Assembly (NCBI RefSeq): GCF_000382485.1
Contig: NZ_AORY01000005.1
Coordinates: 62,001-126,000, forward strand
Reading direction: 5' to 3'
From: Sphingomonas sp. Mn802worker
GTDB taxonomy: Bacteria; Pseudomonadota; Alphaproteobacteria; Sphingomonadales; Sphingomonadaceae
Length of the DNA stretch: 64,000 nucleotides
Part shown: positions 1 to 8,338 of the stretch, piece by piece
How positions within the stretch are numbered: the first letter of the stretch is position 1
Layout of the letters: each line of letters begins with the position of its first letter
Notes under the pieces: generated by a model
What the model was told of the DNA's origin: nothing
The model's database searches: none
Seen by the model: the letters and a program-made list of their open reading frames with translations, nothing else
Program-made: the position numbers and the translations under genes

Positions 1-708
1 ATGCACGAAGCTGCCCCCCATCGCGAGCGATCCTTGCTCGAAATCGTCGTGGTGGTGCGGCGACAATTTGTCCGGATCGCGCGGACCGGCAGTCTCGAAC
101 ACGTTGATCATCAGTGTCGTGCAGCGCCAGATCCTCCCGAAGCGACCTTCTTCCGCTGCAACGTTGAGCGGATAGGACCGGATGCGGAAGCCGCCGACGG
201 GATCGGGCCAGCGTTCGAGCGGCGGTATGTGCGGCGCTGGATCGGCGTAGGTCGCCGCGTTCGAGCAGAGTGCGGCGAGATCGCCAGACGCGCTGCTGAA
301 GATCCGCACCACCTCGCCACCGTCGGGCAAGGTGATGCTGCTGTCACCCGGCGGGATGAAGGCGATATGCTCGCCCGGGACCAGCACCTCCTCGCCGCCG
401 GCGGTCACCACCGCTCTTGGCTGCGACGCCTCGATCAGCAGGGCATATTCGTCGACCTGGCCCGTACGTCGCAGCACCGCGCCCGGCCGTGCAAGCGTGT
501 AGGCGACGATGAAGTTCTGCCCGCGCGTGATCCAAGTCCGACCGCTCGCATCGTCGATCTGCGGTGCGGCCTCACCAAACAGTGCGTAGGAAGAGGCGCC
601 GAAGCCATCGGCGGCGGCTTGCGTCACCCCCGCGCTCGCGGTCGCTAGTCGGGAGCGCGGATCGGCATCGGCGTACATGGTTTGGGTCGGCGTCGTCTGG
701 GTGGACAT
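1..708 (-). CDS. Cupin-like protein, 3' end outside window
   Basis: An open frame runs from an ATG at 708 to the window edge without a stop (236 codons seen), so the C-terminus is missing. The translation looks like a cupin-fold protein: Gly- and Pro-rich beta-strand turns through the middle, and a metal-site-like segment HHHDDFEQGS at residues 218-227 of the visible part, with Glu following the His cluster as in cupin motif 1. No signal peptide is visible. It starts 8 nt after the stop of the SnoaL-like gene, so it is probably the last gene of the GntR-amidohydrolase-SnoaL operon. A small-molecule isomerase, dioxygenase or decarboxylase role is possible, but the fold does not say which. The competing plus-strand open frame over the same bases has no recognisable domain and is treated as antisense noise. 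Confidence 0.7.
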   Translation of the reverse strand, partial: MSTQTTPTQTMYADADPRSRLATASAGVTQAAADGFGASSYALFGEAAPQIDDASGRTWITRGQNFIVAYTLARPGAVLRRTGQVDEYALLIEASQPRAVVTAGGEEVLVPGEHIAFIPPGDSSITLPDGGEVVRIFSSASGDLAALCSNAATYADPAPHIPPLERWPDPVGGFRIRSYPLNVAAEEGRFGRIWRCTTLMINVFETAGPRDPDKLSPHHHDDFEQGSLAMGGSFVH

Positions 709-716
709 GGGCACCA

Positions 717-1163
717 TCACAGCTTGGGGTTGGTGATAGGGGTGTCGCCCTCAAACCAATGGTCGAAGCGACGATAGGTGCACAGCCAGCGGTCCTGCAC
801 GCGGCGATAGCGGTCCGTGGCCATGGAGATGGTGATCGGGGCGTGAGTCGGCAGTACCTTCACGCCGTTCGCCGCATACAGGAAGAGATAGCAGCTGCTC
901 TCCGCGCTATCGTCACCCGTGAACCACGCGCGGAAGTTGGTGAAGCTGTGCACCGCCAAGCGCGGACCCTGCGCCACCCGCCAGTCGTAGAAAGCCTGGA
1001 TCTTCTCCTTGCCCTCATACGAGGACATCTGACCGTGAAAGACTGCATCGTCGGTGTAATAACCGCCGGCAGCACGACCGCCGTTGGTGTCGATCTCGTG
1101 CCAATAGTCGGCGAGTTGCTGCTGCAGCTCGAAGGTGAGTTGAGCAAGGGCGGGATCGTACAT
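717..1163 (-). CDS. SnoaL/NTF2-like family protein
   Basis: This is a 148-residue protein of NTF2-like size and pattern: an N-terminal helix (residues 1-20), an aromatic-rich YYTDDAVFHG segment typical of SnoaL-like polyketide-cyclase or dehydratase subunits, and late strands with paired Arg/His residues (YRRFDHWFEG) that would line the cone-shaped pocket. I chose the ATG at 1163 because a GGAG sits 6 nt upstream; a GTG four codons earlier is the alternative. It lies 88 nt after the amidohydrolase and 8 nt before the cupin gene, all on the minus strand, so it is probably co-transcribed. Members of this fold act as isomerases, dehydratases or ring-hydroxylating oxygenase small subunits; no oxygenase large subunit is nearby, so a hydratase or isomerase role in the same catabolic route is the better inference. 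Confidence 0.75.
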   Translation of the reverse strand: MYDPALAQLTFELQQQLADYWHEIDTNGGRAAGGYYTDDAVFHGQMSSYEGKEKIQAFYDWRVAQGPRLAVHSFTNFRAWFTGDDSAESSCYLFLYAANGVKVLPTHAPITISMATDRYRRVQDRWLCTYRRFDHWFEGDTPITNPKL

Positions 1164-1251
1164 CAATCGCTCCACGAATGGTCGGTATCCGTGCTATCCG
1201 GCTGCCCGCGCGTCATCTTGACCATGGTGGCACAGATGCTTGCCCCCGGGG

Positions 1252-2094
1252 TCAGCCGAAATAGAACCGCAGCGCAGTACGCGACATTGCCGCCCTGTCG
1301 GCCGGATCGGGCACCCACGAGGCGAATTGTGTGAGCGCGCGGCCGTAGCTCATCCGGCCTTCGTAGCCGACGAACGGCGCGTCGCTGCCCCACAGCAGCC
1401 GGTCGGGCCCGGCTTCCCGGACGAGCCGCGCGGCGACATCGCGCGCGATCCGTTCCGCCGGCGCGATATCCTCGTCCCGCCATGCGTCCGGGCCGGCCAG
1501 CCGGAACCCGGCCGCCAGCTTTATCCACGTGCGCCCACGCTGCACAGCCTCGAGCGCGGCGGACAGACCATCGCAGCACGCACCCGCTGCCGGTTCGGGA
1601 TGGGCGAAATGATCGAGCACGACCTTCACGCCCGATGGCTCTAGCATTGCCAGCACCTCACGAATGCGCGCGCCCTCCACCGCGACATGGACGTGCCAGT
1701 CGAGATCGCGCACCCGGCGAAGCAGCACGCGATGCGCGTGGTCGGTAAGGTCCGGCAGCACCGGGCGACGCACCCACTGATAACGAACGCCGACGACGCC
1801 TTCTTCGCCCATCCGCTTCAAAGAATAAGGATCGACACCGGGATCGACGAGGACGGTGGCCCGAAGGCGCCGATGGTTTCGAACGGCGGCGATCGTGTAA
1901 TCGTTGTACGTGCCGCTGATGCTGAGCCCGGACAATATCCCGAAGTGGACGCCGTGCCTGTCCAGCTCCGCCAGATAGTCGGTCGGCGTATAGTCGTAAT
2001 CGGGCGCCGTCCACGCGTCGCCCGTGAGCGGCAGATCGCGGGTGAAGACATGGGCATGGCAGTCCACGATCGGCAGCACGGCGGCCTCATTCAT
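1252..2094 (-). CDS. Amidohydrolase family protein (LigI-like lactonase fold)
   Basis: A 280-residue metal-dependent hydrolase of the amidohydrolase-2 (PF04909) type, the family of 2-pyrone-4,6-dicarboxylate lactonase. The N-terminal DCHAHVF (residues 11-17) is the H-x-H site after beta-strand 1. DHFAHPE in the middle supplies a further His, and LLWGSDAPF near the C-terminus carries the conserved Asp after beta-strand 8. The start at 2094 is favoured because its ATGAATGA overlaps the GntR stop by 8 nt, indicating translational coupling. An in-frame start 28 codons upstream would add an Arg-rich segment that overlaps the regulator gene. Expected role: hydrolysis of a lactone or cyclic ester, or decarboxylation, in the cytoplasm. 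A second family member lies at 12927-13853. The substrate is not determinable from sequence. Confidence 0.82.
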   Translation of the reverse strand: MNEAAVLPIVDCHAHVFTRDLPLTGDAWTAPDYDYTPTDYLAELDRHGVHFGILSGLSISGTYNDYTIAAVRNHRRLRATVLVDPGVDPYSLKRMGEEGVVGVRYQWVRRPVLPDLTDHAHRVLLRRVRDLDWHVHVAVEGARIREVLAMLEPSGVKVVLDHFAHPEPAAGACCDGLSAALEAVQRGRTWIKLAAGFRLAGPDAWRDEDIAPAERIARDVAARLVREAGPDRLLWGSDAPFVGYEGRMSYGRALTQFASWVPDPADRAAMSRTALRFYFG

Positions 2095-2875
2095 CGGCAA
2101 ACGGCGCGATCCGGTCGTACGAGCGACGAATATGCTCGCGCATCGCCGCTTCCGCCGCATCGCCGTCGTGCGCGCCAAGCGCGTCGATCAGCGTGTTGTG
2201 CTCGTTGATCGCCTCGCTGGTCACCTCGCCGTGCGACCGCAGGCGGAAGATATGCAGGTGTGAATGCAGCCGCGACAATGCATCGCGCAGGATCGGATTG
2301 CCGCTGCCGGCGGCCACTAGATCGTGCAGTTCGGAATCCTGATAAGCGAAGCGTTCGCGCGCGTCGCCCGCATCCGCCTTCATCTCGCTCGCCAGTGCGA
2401 CCACGGTCCGAAGTGCATCATCCCCCATCCGCTCGGCCGCGCAGCGCGCAGCGAACGGCTCGATCAGCAGACGCGCTTCATACAACTGATTGAACTGTTC
2501 ACGATTGAGCTGCGGGGCGCTGCAATAGCCGACGAAGTGACGCTTCGTGACCAGCCCGATTGCTTCCAGCATGCTCAGCGCCTCGCGGATCGGCGTCTGC
2601 GAGACGCCCAGGCGCCGTACCAGGCTGTCAATCGAGATGCGCGTGTCAGGAGCGATGCGCAGCGCCATGATGTCGGCGCGGATCACCTCGAACACTTCTT
2701 CCGCATAACCAGGAGACCGCCGCAACTTTTGCGCTGCACTCCCTTCATGGTCCGTACCCGAAATTGTGTCACTCGAACTGGCCGACTGGCGCACCACAGC
2801 CTTGTCTCCCAAGCGCGATCCCTCGGCCACGCCGTACGGATATAGATGAACACACAGGCACTTTACAACAATCAT
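2087..2875 (-). CDS. GntR family regulator, FCD (FadR-type) subfamily
   Basis: This is a 262-residue regulator. A winged helix-turn-helix lies at about residues 57-112, with the diagnostic GVSQTPIREALSMLE recognition helix. An all-helical FCD effector domain follows, with Asp/His residues (DSELHDLVA, LHSHLHIFRL) that usually bind metal and a carboxylate ligand. The 55-residue leader before the HTH is longer than usual; the chosen ATG at 2875 has AGGA just upstream, inside a palindrome at 2879-2895, while shorter starts lack a clear ribosome site. It leads the minus-strand operon and is divergent from the AraC-SDR operon. FCD regulators generally repress until a pathway acid binds, so it probably controls both directions and itself; that is inference from position. 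Confidence 0.88.
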   Translation of the reverse strand: MIVVKCLCVHLYPYGVAEGSRLGDKAVVRQSASSSDTISGTDHEGSAAQKLRRSPGYAEEVFEVIRADIMALRIAPDTRISIDSLVRRLGVSQTPIREALSMLEAIGLVTKRHFVGYCSAPQLNREQFNQLYEARLLIEPFAARCAAERMGDDALRTVVALASEMKADAGDARERFAYQDSELHDLVAAGSGNPILRDALSRLHSHLHIFRLRSHGEVTSEAINEHNTLIDALGAHDGDAAEAAMREHIRRSYDRIAPFADE

Positions 2876-2878
2876 GTA

Positions 2879-2895
2879 TCCTATATCGTATAGGA
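2879..2895. promoter_or_regulatory. Palindromic operator candidate between divergent operons
   Basis: TCCTATA and TATAGGA form a perfect 7-bp inverted repeat around the central TCG. It lies in the 57-nt gap between the GntR-type gene (minus) and the AraC-type gene (plus), immediately upstream of the GntR start codon, so that its half-site also supplies the AGGA ribosome site. Short AT-rich palindromes of this size are typical of GntR/FadR-type operators. Autoregulation by the adjacent GntR protein is the natural inference. Confidence 0.6.
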
Positions 2896-2932
2896 AATAG
2901 GGCAGTAGACCTGAAATGATGGAGAGTGCTCA

Positions 2933-3865
2933 ATGCATCGCAATCTTTCAAACGATCACGGCGGCACCCGGGTGCCGCTGCGGTGCTTTCAAGGGCGCGT
3001 GGACGCGGAACCAAGCGACCCCGCGGTTTTGATCGGATCGCTGGGCGCGCTGCAGGTTGTTGCACTGACGGCCGGGCCGATGATGCTGGAACACGGCGCC
3101 CGTACCCAGCGCGCGGACACACGCGGCTTCTGCTTCCTGCTTCAGCGCTCGGGGAAGGGCGAGCTGCGTCAGCAGGGATGCCGCGAACTGCTGTCGTGCG
3201 GCGACATCGCGCTCTACGACCCCGCGAACGCGTGGCAGTACCAGGTCCATGAACGGGGTGAGATCATCCTTCTCCACATACCCGCCGCGCTGTTGGCGGA
3301 GAACCTGCCCGACCCTGCCGGGCTCTGCGGACGGCGGCTCGGTTGCAACGAAGGGCTGATCGCGACGGTCGGTGCGATGACGACAACACTGGTGTCGCAG
3401 CTGCGCGGCGGATTGGACGAGGTCAGCCGCCAGCGCGCGGCGAACCACCTGCTGGGTATGATCTCCAGCTGCTTTGTCTCCGGCGCGCTGGACGATCGAT
3501 CGGGATCCGCCATCGTCGCTGGCCGGCTGTGGCGCATCCGCGACTTCATCGAGCAGAACCTGCGCAATCCGGATCTCTCGCCCACGCTCGTCGCCAGCGC
3601 GATGCGCGTGTCGCCGCGCTACCTGCGCATGATCTTCGCGACGCAGGACGAATCGATCGCCTCCTACGTGCGCCGCCGTCGGCTTGAGGAATGCGCCAAC
3701 CAGCTCGCCGATGCACGCTGGCGCGGCCATTCGATCACGGAAATTGCGTTTGGATGGGGGTTCAACAGCGCGCCGCATTTCACCCGCAGCTTCCGCGACT
3801 GCTTCGGCCTCTCGCCGCGGCAATATCGTCAGCGTGAACTCACCCCCGTCACGCTCGCTGCTTGA
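2933..3865 (+). CDS. AraC family transcriptional regulator (AraC-binding-like N-terminus)
   Basis: A 310-residue regulator. Its N-terminal half resembles the AraC-binding-like sensor of the FeaR/NphR group, with a DIALYDPANAWQY segment typical of that beta-barrel. The C-terminal ~105 residues contain two HTH motifs (LVASAMRVSPRYLRMIF and ITEIAFGWGFNSAPHFTRSF), ending in the family signature FGLSPRQYR. GGAGAG lies 7 nt before the ATG. It is first in the plus-strand operon, 24 nt before the SDR gene, so it probably activates its own catabolic genes in response to a pathway compound. Regulators of this subgroup often control degradation of small aromatic or nitrogenous compounds; that is family knowledge and not proof for this one. 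Confidence 0.88.
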   Translation: MHRNLSNDHGGTRVPLRCFQGRVDAEPSDPAVLIGSLGALQVVALTAGPMMLEHGARTQRADTRGFCFLLQRSGKGELRQQGCRELLSCGDIALYDPANAWQYQVHERGEIILLHIPAALLAENLPDPAGLCGRRLGCNEGLIATVGAMTTTLVSQLRGGLDEVSRQRAANHLLGMISSCFVSGALDDRSGSAIVAGRLWRIRDFIEQNLRNPDLSPTLVASAMRVSPRYLRMIFATQDESIASYVRRRRLEECANQLADARWRGHSITEIAFGWGFNSAPHFTRSFRDCFGLSPRQYRQRELTPVTLAA

Positions 3866-3889
3866 GCGACCAAACTTCGAGGACATAAC

Positions 3890-4624
3890 ATGAGCAAAGG
3901 TATCTTCCTGGTCACCGGCGGCAGCCGCGGCATCGGCGAGGCAATCGCGCGCGACGCCGCCGCGCAGGGCTATCATGTCCTGCTGACCTACGCCGGGGAC
4001 GCCGCCGCGGCCGACCGGGTGGTGTCGGCGATCACGTCCGCCGGGGGCGAGGCGACCGCAATCCAGGCGGATACCGGCGACGGCGCACACGTCGCGCGCC
4101 TGTTCGCGCAGGTCGACCGGCTCGGCACGCTGGCGGTCATGGTCTATAACGGCGGGATCGTCGGCGCGGTCGGCCCGCTCGTGGACCAGGACGACGCGAC
4201 GCTCGCCAAGGTCGTCGACGTCAATCTGACCGGCGCGCTGACGTGCAGCCGCGAAGCGGTACGCCGCATGTCGACGCGGCTCGGCGGCGATGGTGGCTCG
4301 ATCATCCTGATCTCGTCGCGCGCGGCCGGGCTCGGCGCACCCAATCAGCACGTCTGGTACGCCGCGACCAAGGGCGGCATCGACAGCCTCACCCTTGGAC
4401 TGGGCAAGGAAGTCGCGGCCGAGGGCATACGCGTGAACGGCGTCTCGCCCGGACCGATCGCGACCGACATCCACCTGCCCGGCCATCTCGAACGCATCCG
4501 CGACGCGCTGCCTATGAAGCGCGAGGGAACGCCGGCGGAGGTTTCCGCTGTCGTGATGTTCCTCGTGACGGAAGCCGCTTCCTACGTGTCGGGCACCACC
4601 ATCCAGGTCGCGGGGGCGCGTTGA
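3890..4624 (+). CDS. SDR family NAD(P)-dependent oxidoreductase
   Basis: A 244-residue classical short-chain dehydrogenase/reductase. TGGSRGIG at residues 9-16 is the dinucleotide-binding glycine motif. The catalytic set is Ser143 with Tyr157 and Lys161 in the YAATK motif, followed by the PG motif (VSPGPIATD). The usual NNAG is changed to YNGG at about 86-89, an uncommon substitution. A GAGGA ribosome site lies 6 nt before the ATG, and the stop is one base from the aldehyde dehydrogenase start. Given the BKACE two genes downstream, the likely job is oxidation of a beta-hydroxy acid to the beta-keto acid; FabG-like reduction is the alternative. Cytoplasmic. Confidence 0.9.
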   Translation: MSKGIFLVTGGSRGIGEAIARDAAAQGYHVLLTYAGDAAAADRVVSAITSAGGEATAIQADTGDGAHVARLFAQVDRLGTLAVMVYNGGIVGAVGPLVDQDDATLAKVVDVNLTGALTCSREAVRRMSTRLGGDGGSIILISSRAAGLGAPNQHVWYAATKGGIDSLTLGLGKEVAAEGIRVNGVSPGPIATDIHLPGHLERIRDALPMKREGTPAEVSAVVMFLVTEAASYVSGTTIQVAGAR

Positions 4625-4625
4625 C

Positions 4626-6107
4626 ATGACCGACGCTAATATGGCGACGCGCCCGCGCGGCAAGCTCGACGAAGCCGACCTGCTGGTCACGCAGTGTTTG
4701 ATCGGGGGTGCATGGACCGCGGGCGAGCGCGCGCGCATCCGCGTCGACGACCCCTTCACGCTCGACATCGTCGCGGAGGTGCCGGACTTGGACGCCGCCG
4801 ACACGGCGCGCGCGATCGACGCCGCCGGCGCGGCCTTCCCCGCCTGGGCCGCGAGACCGGCGCGCGAGCGTAGTCAGGCGCTGCGCCGCTGGCTCGACCT
4901 CATCATCCGGCACAAGGAGGATCTCGCCCGGCTGATCGTGCTTGAGAACGGCAAGGCGCTGGCCGAGGCACGCGGCGAGGTCGACTATGCCGCGGGCTTC
5001 GTCGAATTTTATGTCGAGCAGGGTTCGCGCTCATTGGGCGAGATCATCCCGGCGCCGGTCGAGGGTCGCCGACTGCTGGTGGAGCGCGAACCCGTTGGGG
5101 TTTGCGCCGCGATCACGCCGTGGAATTTTCCGCTCGCGATGCTGACCCGCAAGGTCGCGCCGGCGCTCGCCGCGGGGTGCACGATCGTCGCCAAGCCGTC
5201 CGAGCTGACGCCGCTGACCGCGCTCGCCTATGCCAAGCTCGGCGAGGAGGCAGGATTGCCGGCGGGCGTGTTCAACGTGATCACGGGCGATGCGGCGCCG
5301 ATCGGCGACACGCTGTGCGCCTCCGCGACCGTCCGCAAATTATCCTTTACCGGGTCGACGCGGATCGGCGCGTTGCTCGCCGCGGCGTGTGCGCCGACGA
5401 TCAAGCGACTGGGCCTCGAGCTGGGGGGCAACGCGCCGCTGATCGTGTACGACGACGCCGATCTCGAAAAGGCGGTCGACACCGCCATGGTCGCCAAGTT
5501 CCGCAACGGCGGACAGAGCTGCATCGCCGCCAACCGCATCTACGTCCAGTCGGGCATACGCGACCGCTTCGTCGCCGCGCTGGCGGCGAAGGTGCAGGCG
5601 CTGCGGGCCGGCGACGGGTTCGATCCGGACACCAGTATCGGCCCGCTCATCAACCCGGCTGCCGTTGCAAAGGTGACCGCCCACCGCGACGATGCGCTCG
5701 GCCAGGGGGCCCGCGTCGTCGCGCAGGGCTCCGCCCCGGAAGATCACGCCCGCATCGTCGCGCCGACGATGCTCGCTGACGTGCCTACGGACGCGCTGCT
5801 GACGCGCGAGGAAACGTTCGGGCCGCTGGCCGCGATCATCGGGTTCGACACGGTTGAACAATCGCTCTCGCTCGCGAACGACACGCCGTTCGGTCTCGCC
5901 ACCTACCTGTGTTCGGAGGATCTCGCGCTGATCGCCCGCGTGTCGCGCGGATTGGAGGCGGGGATGGTCGGCATCAACACCGGACTGATCTCCACCGCGG
6001 TCGCGCCGTTCGGCGGCGTCAAGCTGTCGGGTCTCGGGCGCGAGGGATCGGCGCACGGATTGTCGGAATACCAGAACCTCAAGTACATCTGTCAGGCAGG
6101 GCTGTAA
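4626..6107 (+). CDS. NAD(P)-dependent aldehyde dehydrogenase, succinate-semialdehyde dehydrogenase-like
   Basis: A full-length 493-residue ALDH. PWNFPLAM (about 165-172) is the Rossmann-side motif, KPSELTP follows at about 190, and FTGST (241-245) binds the nucleotide. The general base is Glu265 (ELGGNAP) and the nucleophile is Cys299 (GGQSCIAANR). The GGQSCIAANR and GGVKLSGLGREGS segments are most like GabD-type succinate- or glutarate-semialdehyde dehydrogenases. Start and stop are tightly packed: 1 nt after the SDR stop and 2 nt before the BKACE start. In this operon it would oxidise an aldehyde, perhaps made by the iron-type alcohol dehydrogenase downstream, to the acid. A semialdehyde substrate is plausible but unproven. 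Confidence 0.9.
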   Translation: MTDANMATRPRGKLDEADLLVTQCLIGGAWTAGERARIRVDDPFTLDIVAEVPDLDAADTARAIDAAGAAFPAWAARPARERSQALRRWLDLIIRHKEDLARLIVLENGKALAEARGEVDYAAGFVEFYVEQGSRSLGEIIPAPVEGRRLLVEREPVGVCAAITPWNFPLAMLTRKVAPALAAGCTIVAKPSELTPLTALAYAKLGEEAGLPAGVFNVITGDAAPIGDTLCASATVRKLSFTGSTRIGALLAAACAPTIKRLGLELGGNAPLIVYDDADLEKAVDTAMVAKFRNGGQSCIAANRIYVQSGIRDRFVAALAAKVQALRAGDGFDPDTSIGPLINPAAVAKVTAHRDDALGQGARVVAQGSAPEDHARIVAPTMLADVPTDALLTREETFGPLAAIIGFDTVEQSLSLANDTPFGLATYLCSEDLALIARVSRGLEAGMVGINTGLISTAVAPFGGVKLSGLGREGSAHGLSEYQNLKYICQAGL

Positions 6108-6109
6108 CC

Positions 6110-7045
6110 ATGCGCAAGAGCAACAAAGTCATCATCACCTGCGCACCGACGGGTTCGATTCACACGCCGTCGATGTCGCCGTACCTGCCGATCACCGCCG
6201 ACGAGATCGCCACCGCCGCGATCGAAGCGGCCGAAGCGGGCGCCGCGATCCTCCACCTGCACGCTCGCAACCCGGCCGATGGCAGCCCAAGCCCGCGCGC
6301 TGAGGACTTCATGGCCTTCCTGCCAAGGATCAGGCAGGCGAGCGACGCCGTGATCAACATCTCAACCGGGGGCAGCTCGACGATGACGCTCGACGCGCGC
6401 TTGGAGGGGGCGATCGCGGCGCGCCCGGAAATCGCCTCGCTCAACATGGGGCCGTTGATCTTCGACTTCAGCGCAGCCGCTGGCCGGGTGGAGCGGTGGC
6501 AGCACGCGTGGGAGCGCGACTATGTCGAAACTTCGCGCGGCCGCATCATGTACAACAGCAACGACTATATCGAACGCATCATGGTCGATGTCGGCCAGGC
6601 ATTCGGCACGCGGTTCGAATATGAATGCTACGACATCGGACACCTCTATACGCTCGCGCATTTCGCCGATCGCGGTCTGGTGAAGCCGCCGTTCCTGATC
6701 CAAGCCATCTTCGGCATACTGGGCGGGATCGGAGCGGACCCGCGCAATCTCGCGCACATGGTGACGATCGCCGACAGCCTGTTCGGCGACGATTACATTT
6801 TCTCCGCCTTCGCCGCCGGGCGCCATCAACTGGCATTCTGCACCCAGAGCGCGCTGATGGGCGGGAACGTGCGGGTTGGCCTCGAAGACAGCCTTTATAT
6901 CGACAAGGGCGAACTGGCGCGCAGCAACGCAGAGCAAGTGTCGCGCATCCGGATGCTGGTCGAAGGGCTCGGTCGTGAGGTCGCCACCCCTGCCGAGGCG
7001 CGCGACATGCTGGGGCTGAAGGGCGGCGACCAGGTCGGCTTCTAG
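6110..7045 (+). CDS. Beta-keto acid cleavage enzyme (BKACE, DUF849 family)
   Basis: A 311-residue TIM-barrel protein of the BKACE (DUF849) family, which includes 3-keto-5-aminohexanoate cleavage enzyme Kce. These enzymes use acetyl-CoA to cleave a beta-keto acid into acetoacetate and a new CoA thioester. The N-terminal VIITCAPTGS and the Zn-binding ILHLHARNP (His49, His51) are diagnostic, with NISTGGSS and NMGPL further on. Variable pocket residues set the substrate and cannot be read reliably by eye. The ATG at 6110 begins 2 nt after the ALDH stop. This is the pathway-defining enzyme of the cluster: the preceding SDR would make the beta-keto acid and the product enters central metabolism as acyl-CoA. 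Confidence 0.9.
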   Translation: MRKSNKVIITCAPTGSIHTPSMSPYLPITADEIATAAIEAAEAGAAILHLHARNPADGSPSPRAEDFMAFLPRIRQASDAVINISTGGSSTMTLDARLEGAIAARPEIASLNMGPLIFDFSAAAGRVERWQHAWERDYVETSRGRIMYNSNDYIERIMVDVGQAFGTRFEYECYDIGHLYTLAHFADRGLVKPPFLIQAIFGILGGIGADPRNLAHMVTIADSLFGDDYIFSAFAAGRHQLAFCTQSALMGGNVRVGLEDSLYIDKGELARSNAEQVSRIRMLVEGLGREVATPAEARDMLGLKGGDQVGF

Positions 7046-7132
7046 CAATCCGTCCTGCCGCTGCGAACAAGCGCCGCGTCGATCGCCGAGGCATCGTTCC
7101 CTTCGTCTTTGTGACAAAAGGGAGTGGGGGCG

Positions 7133-8287
7133 TTGAGCGAGACACGGCCAATCAGTCTGTGGAATGTCGGCGGCGTGCACTTCGGGCAGGGTGCAGTCGC
7201 GCAATGCCCGATCGGGCTCGCCGAACGGGGGTGCACGCGCGCCTTCGTGGTCACCACGCCACATGTCAGCAACCTCGTCGCATCGCTGCTCGCCCAATTG
7301 GCGGAACGCGGCATCGCCGCTGAAGTGTGGGATCGCCTGGCGGCCGAGCCGACGCTGACCGAGTTCGACGATGCGCTCCGCACCGCGCGTGCATGCGGCG
7401 CGGATTGCGTGATCGGGCTGGGTGGCGGCAGTGTAATGGACGTCGCCAAGCTGGTCGCGGCACTGTTCGACGGCAGGCAGCAGATCGAAGACGTCATCGG
7501 CGTCGACCGGCTGGCAGGCCGTACCTTGCCCCTGGTCTGCATCCCCACCACGTCGGGAACCGGCAGCGAGGTGACACCAATCGCGATCCTGGAGGACGAG
7601 GCCGACGAGTTGAAGAAGGGCACCGTCAGCCGGCATCTCGTCCCCGATGTCGCCTGCCTCGATCCCGAGCTAACCGTATCGATGCCGCGCGCGGTCACCG
7701 CCTCCACCGGGCTCGACGCGATGACGCATTGCATCGAGGCGTTCGCGAACCGCTTCGCGCACCCGATCGTCGACAGCTTCGCGCTGGAGGGCGTGCGCTT
7801 GATCGCCGCCAATCTCCAGCGCGCCTGCGACGACGGCGGCGACCTACCCGCGCGCGCGGCGATGCTGCGCGCCAGTTACTACGGCGGGCTCTGCCTGGGC
7901 CCCGTCAACACCGCGGCGGTCCACGCACTCGCCTATCCGCTCGGCGGTCGGTTCCACGTGCCGCATGGCATCGCGAACGCTATCCTGCTGCCGCACGTGC
8001 TTCGCTTCAACCTCGAAGCCGCGCCTGCCCGCTACGCACAGATCGCCGCGGCGCTGGGGGTCGAGCGTACGGGGAATGACCTTCGCGACGCCGAGACGGG
8101 GATCGAGCGAATCGAGGCATTGTCGCGCGCATGCGGCGTGACCGGGGGCATGTCGGCACATGGGATCAGTTCCAACGCGATCCCGCACATGGCTGCCGCG
8201 GCGATGACCGTCACGCGATTGCTCGATCGAAACCTTCGCGTCGTGACCGAAGAAGACGCCTTTCGCATCTACGAAGCGGCCTTGTAA
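7133..8287 (+). CDS. Iron-containing alcohol dehydrogenase family protein
   Basis: About 384 residues of the group III metal-dependent alcohol dehydrogenase family. IGLGGGSVMDVAK is the nucleotide-binding loop, PTTSGTGSE the phosphate loop, and TGLDAMTHCIEAF plus HALAYPLGGRFHVPHG supply the Asp/His metal ligands. The start is not certain: GGGAG lies 8 nt before a TTG at 7133, while a GTG at 7124 overlaps that ribosome site. It follows the BKACE gene by 87 nt and precedes a strong terminator, so it is probably the last gene of this operon. Maleylacetate reductases share the fold, but the intact His ligands favour a true alcohol dehydrogenase, probably converting an alcohol to the aldehyde used by the adjacent ALDH. 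Confidence 0.87.
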   Translation: MSETRPISLWNVGGVHFGQGAVAQCPIGLAERGCTRAFVVTTPHVSNLVASLLAQLAERGIAAEVWDRLAAEPTLTEFDDALRTARACGADCVIGLGGGSVMDVAKLVAALFDGRQQIEDVIGVDRLAGRTLPLVCIPTTSGTGSEVTPIAILEDEADELKKGTVSRHLVPDVACLDPELTVSMPRAVTASTGLDAMTHCIEAFANRFAHPIVDSFALEGVRLIAANLQRACDDGGDLPARAAMLRASYYGGLCLGPVNTAAVHALAYPLGGRFHVPHGIANAILLPHVLRFNLEAAPARYAQIAAALGVERTGNDLRDAETGIERIEALSRACGVTGGMSAHGISSNAIPHMAAAAMTVTRLLDRNLRVVTEEDAFRIYEAAL

Positions 8288-8303
8288 CGCGTCGCTGCGC
8301 AGG

Positions 8304-8338
8304 GGGCTCGCGACCGGTAGTCGCGAGCCCTCCCTTTT
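8304..8338 (+). terminator. Rho-independent terminator after the catabolic operon
   Basis: A perfect 11-bp stem, GGGCTCGCGAC (8304-8314) with GTCGCGAGCCC (8320-8330), closes a 5-nt loop and is followed by TCCCTTTT. It lies 16 nt after the alcohol dehydrogenase stop and directly abuts the convergent MFS gene stop. Confidence 0.9.

Noticed and set aside
1..648. Long plus-strand open frame at the left edge
   Set aside because: It has no recognisable domain and is Arg-rich, as antisense frames in GC-rich DNA are. The minus strand carries a coherent cupin-like protein.
2948..4804. Long minus-strand open frame of about 618 codons
   Set aside because: It runs antisense to the AraC and SDR genes, both with full motif sets, and its translation is Arg/Asp-rich with no family pattern.
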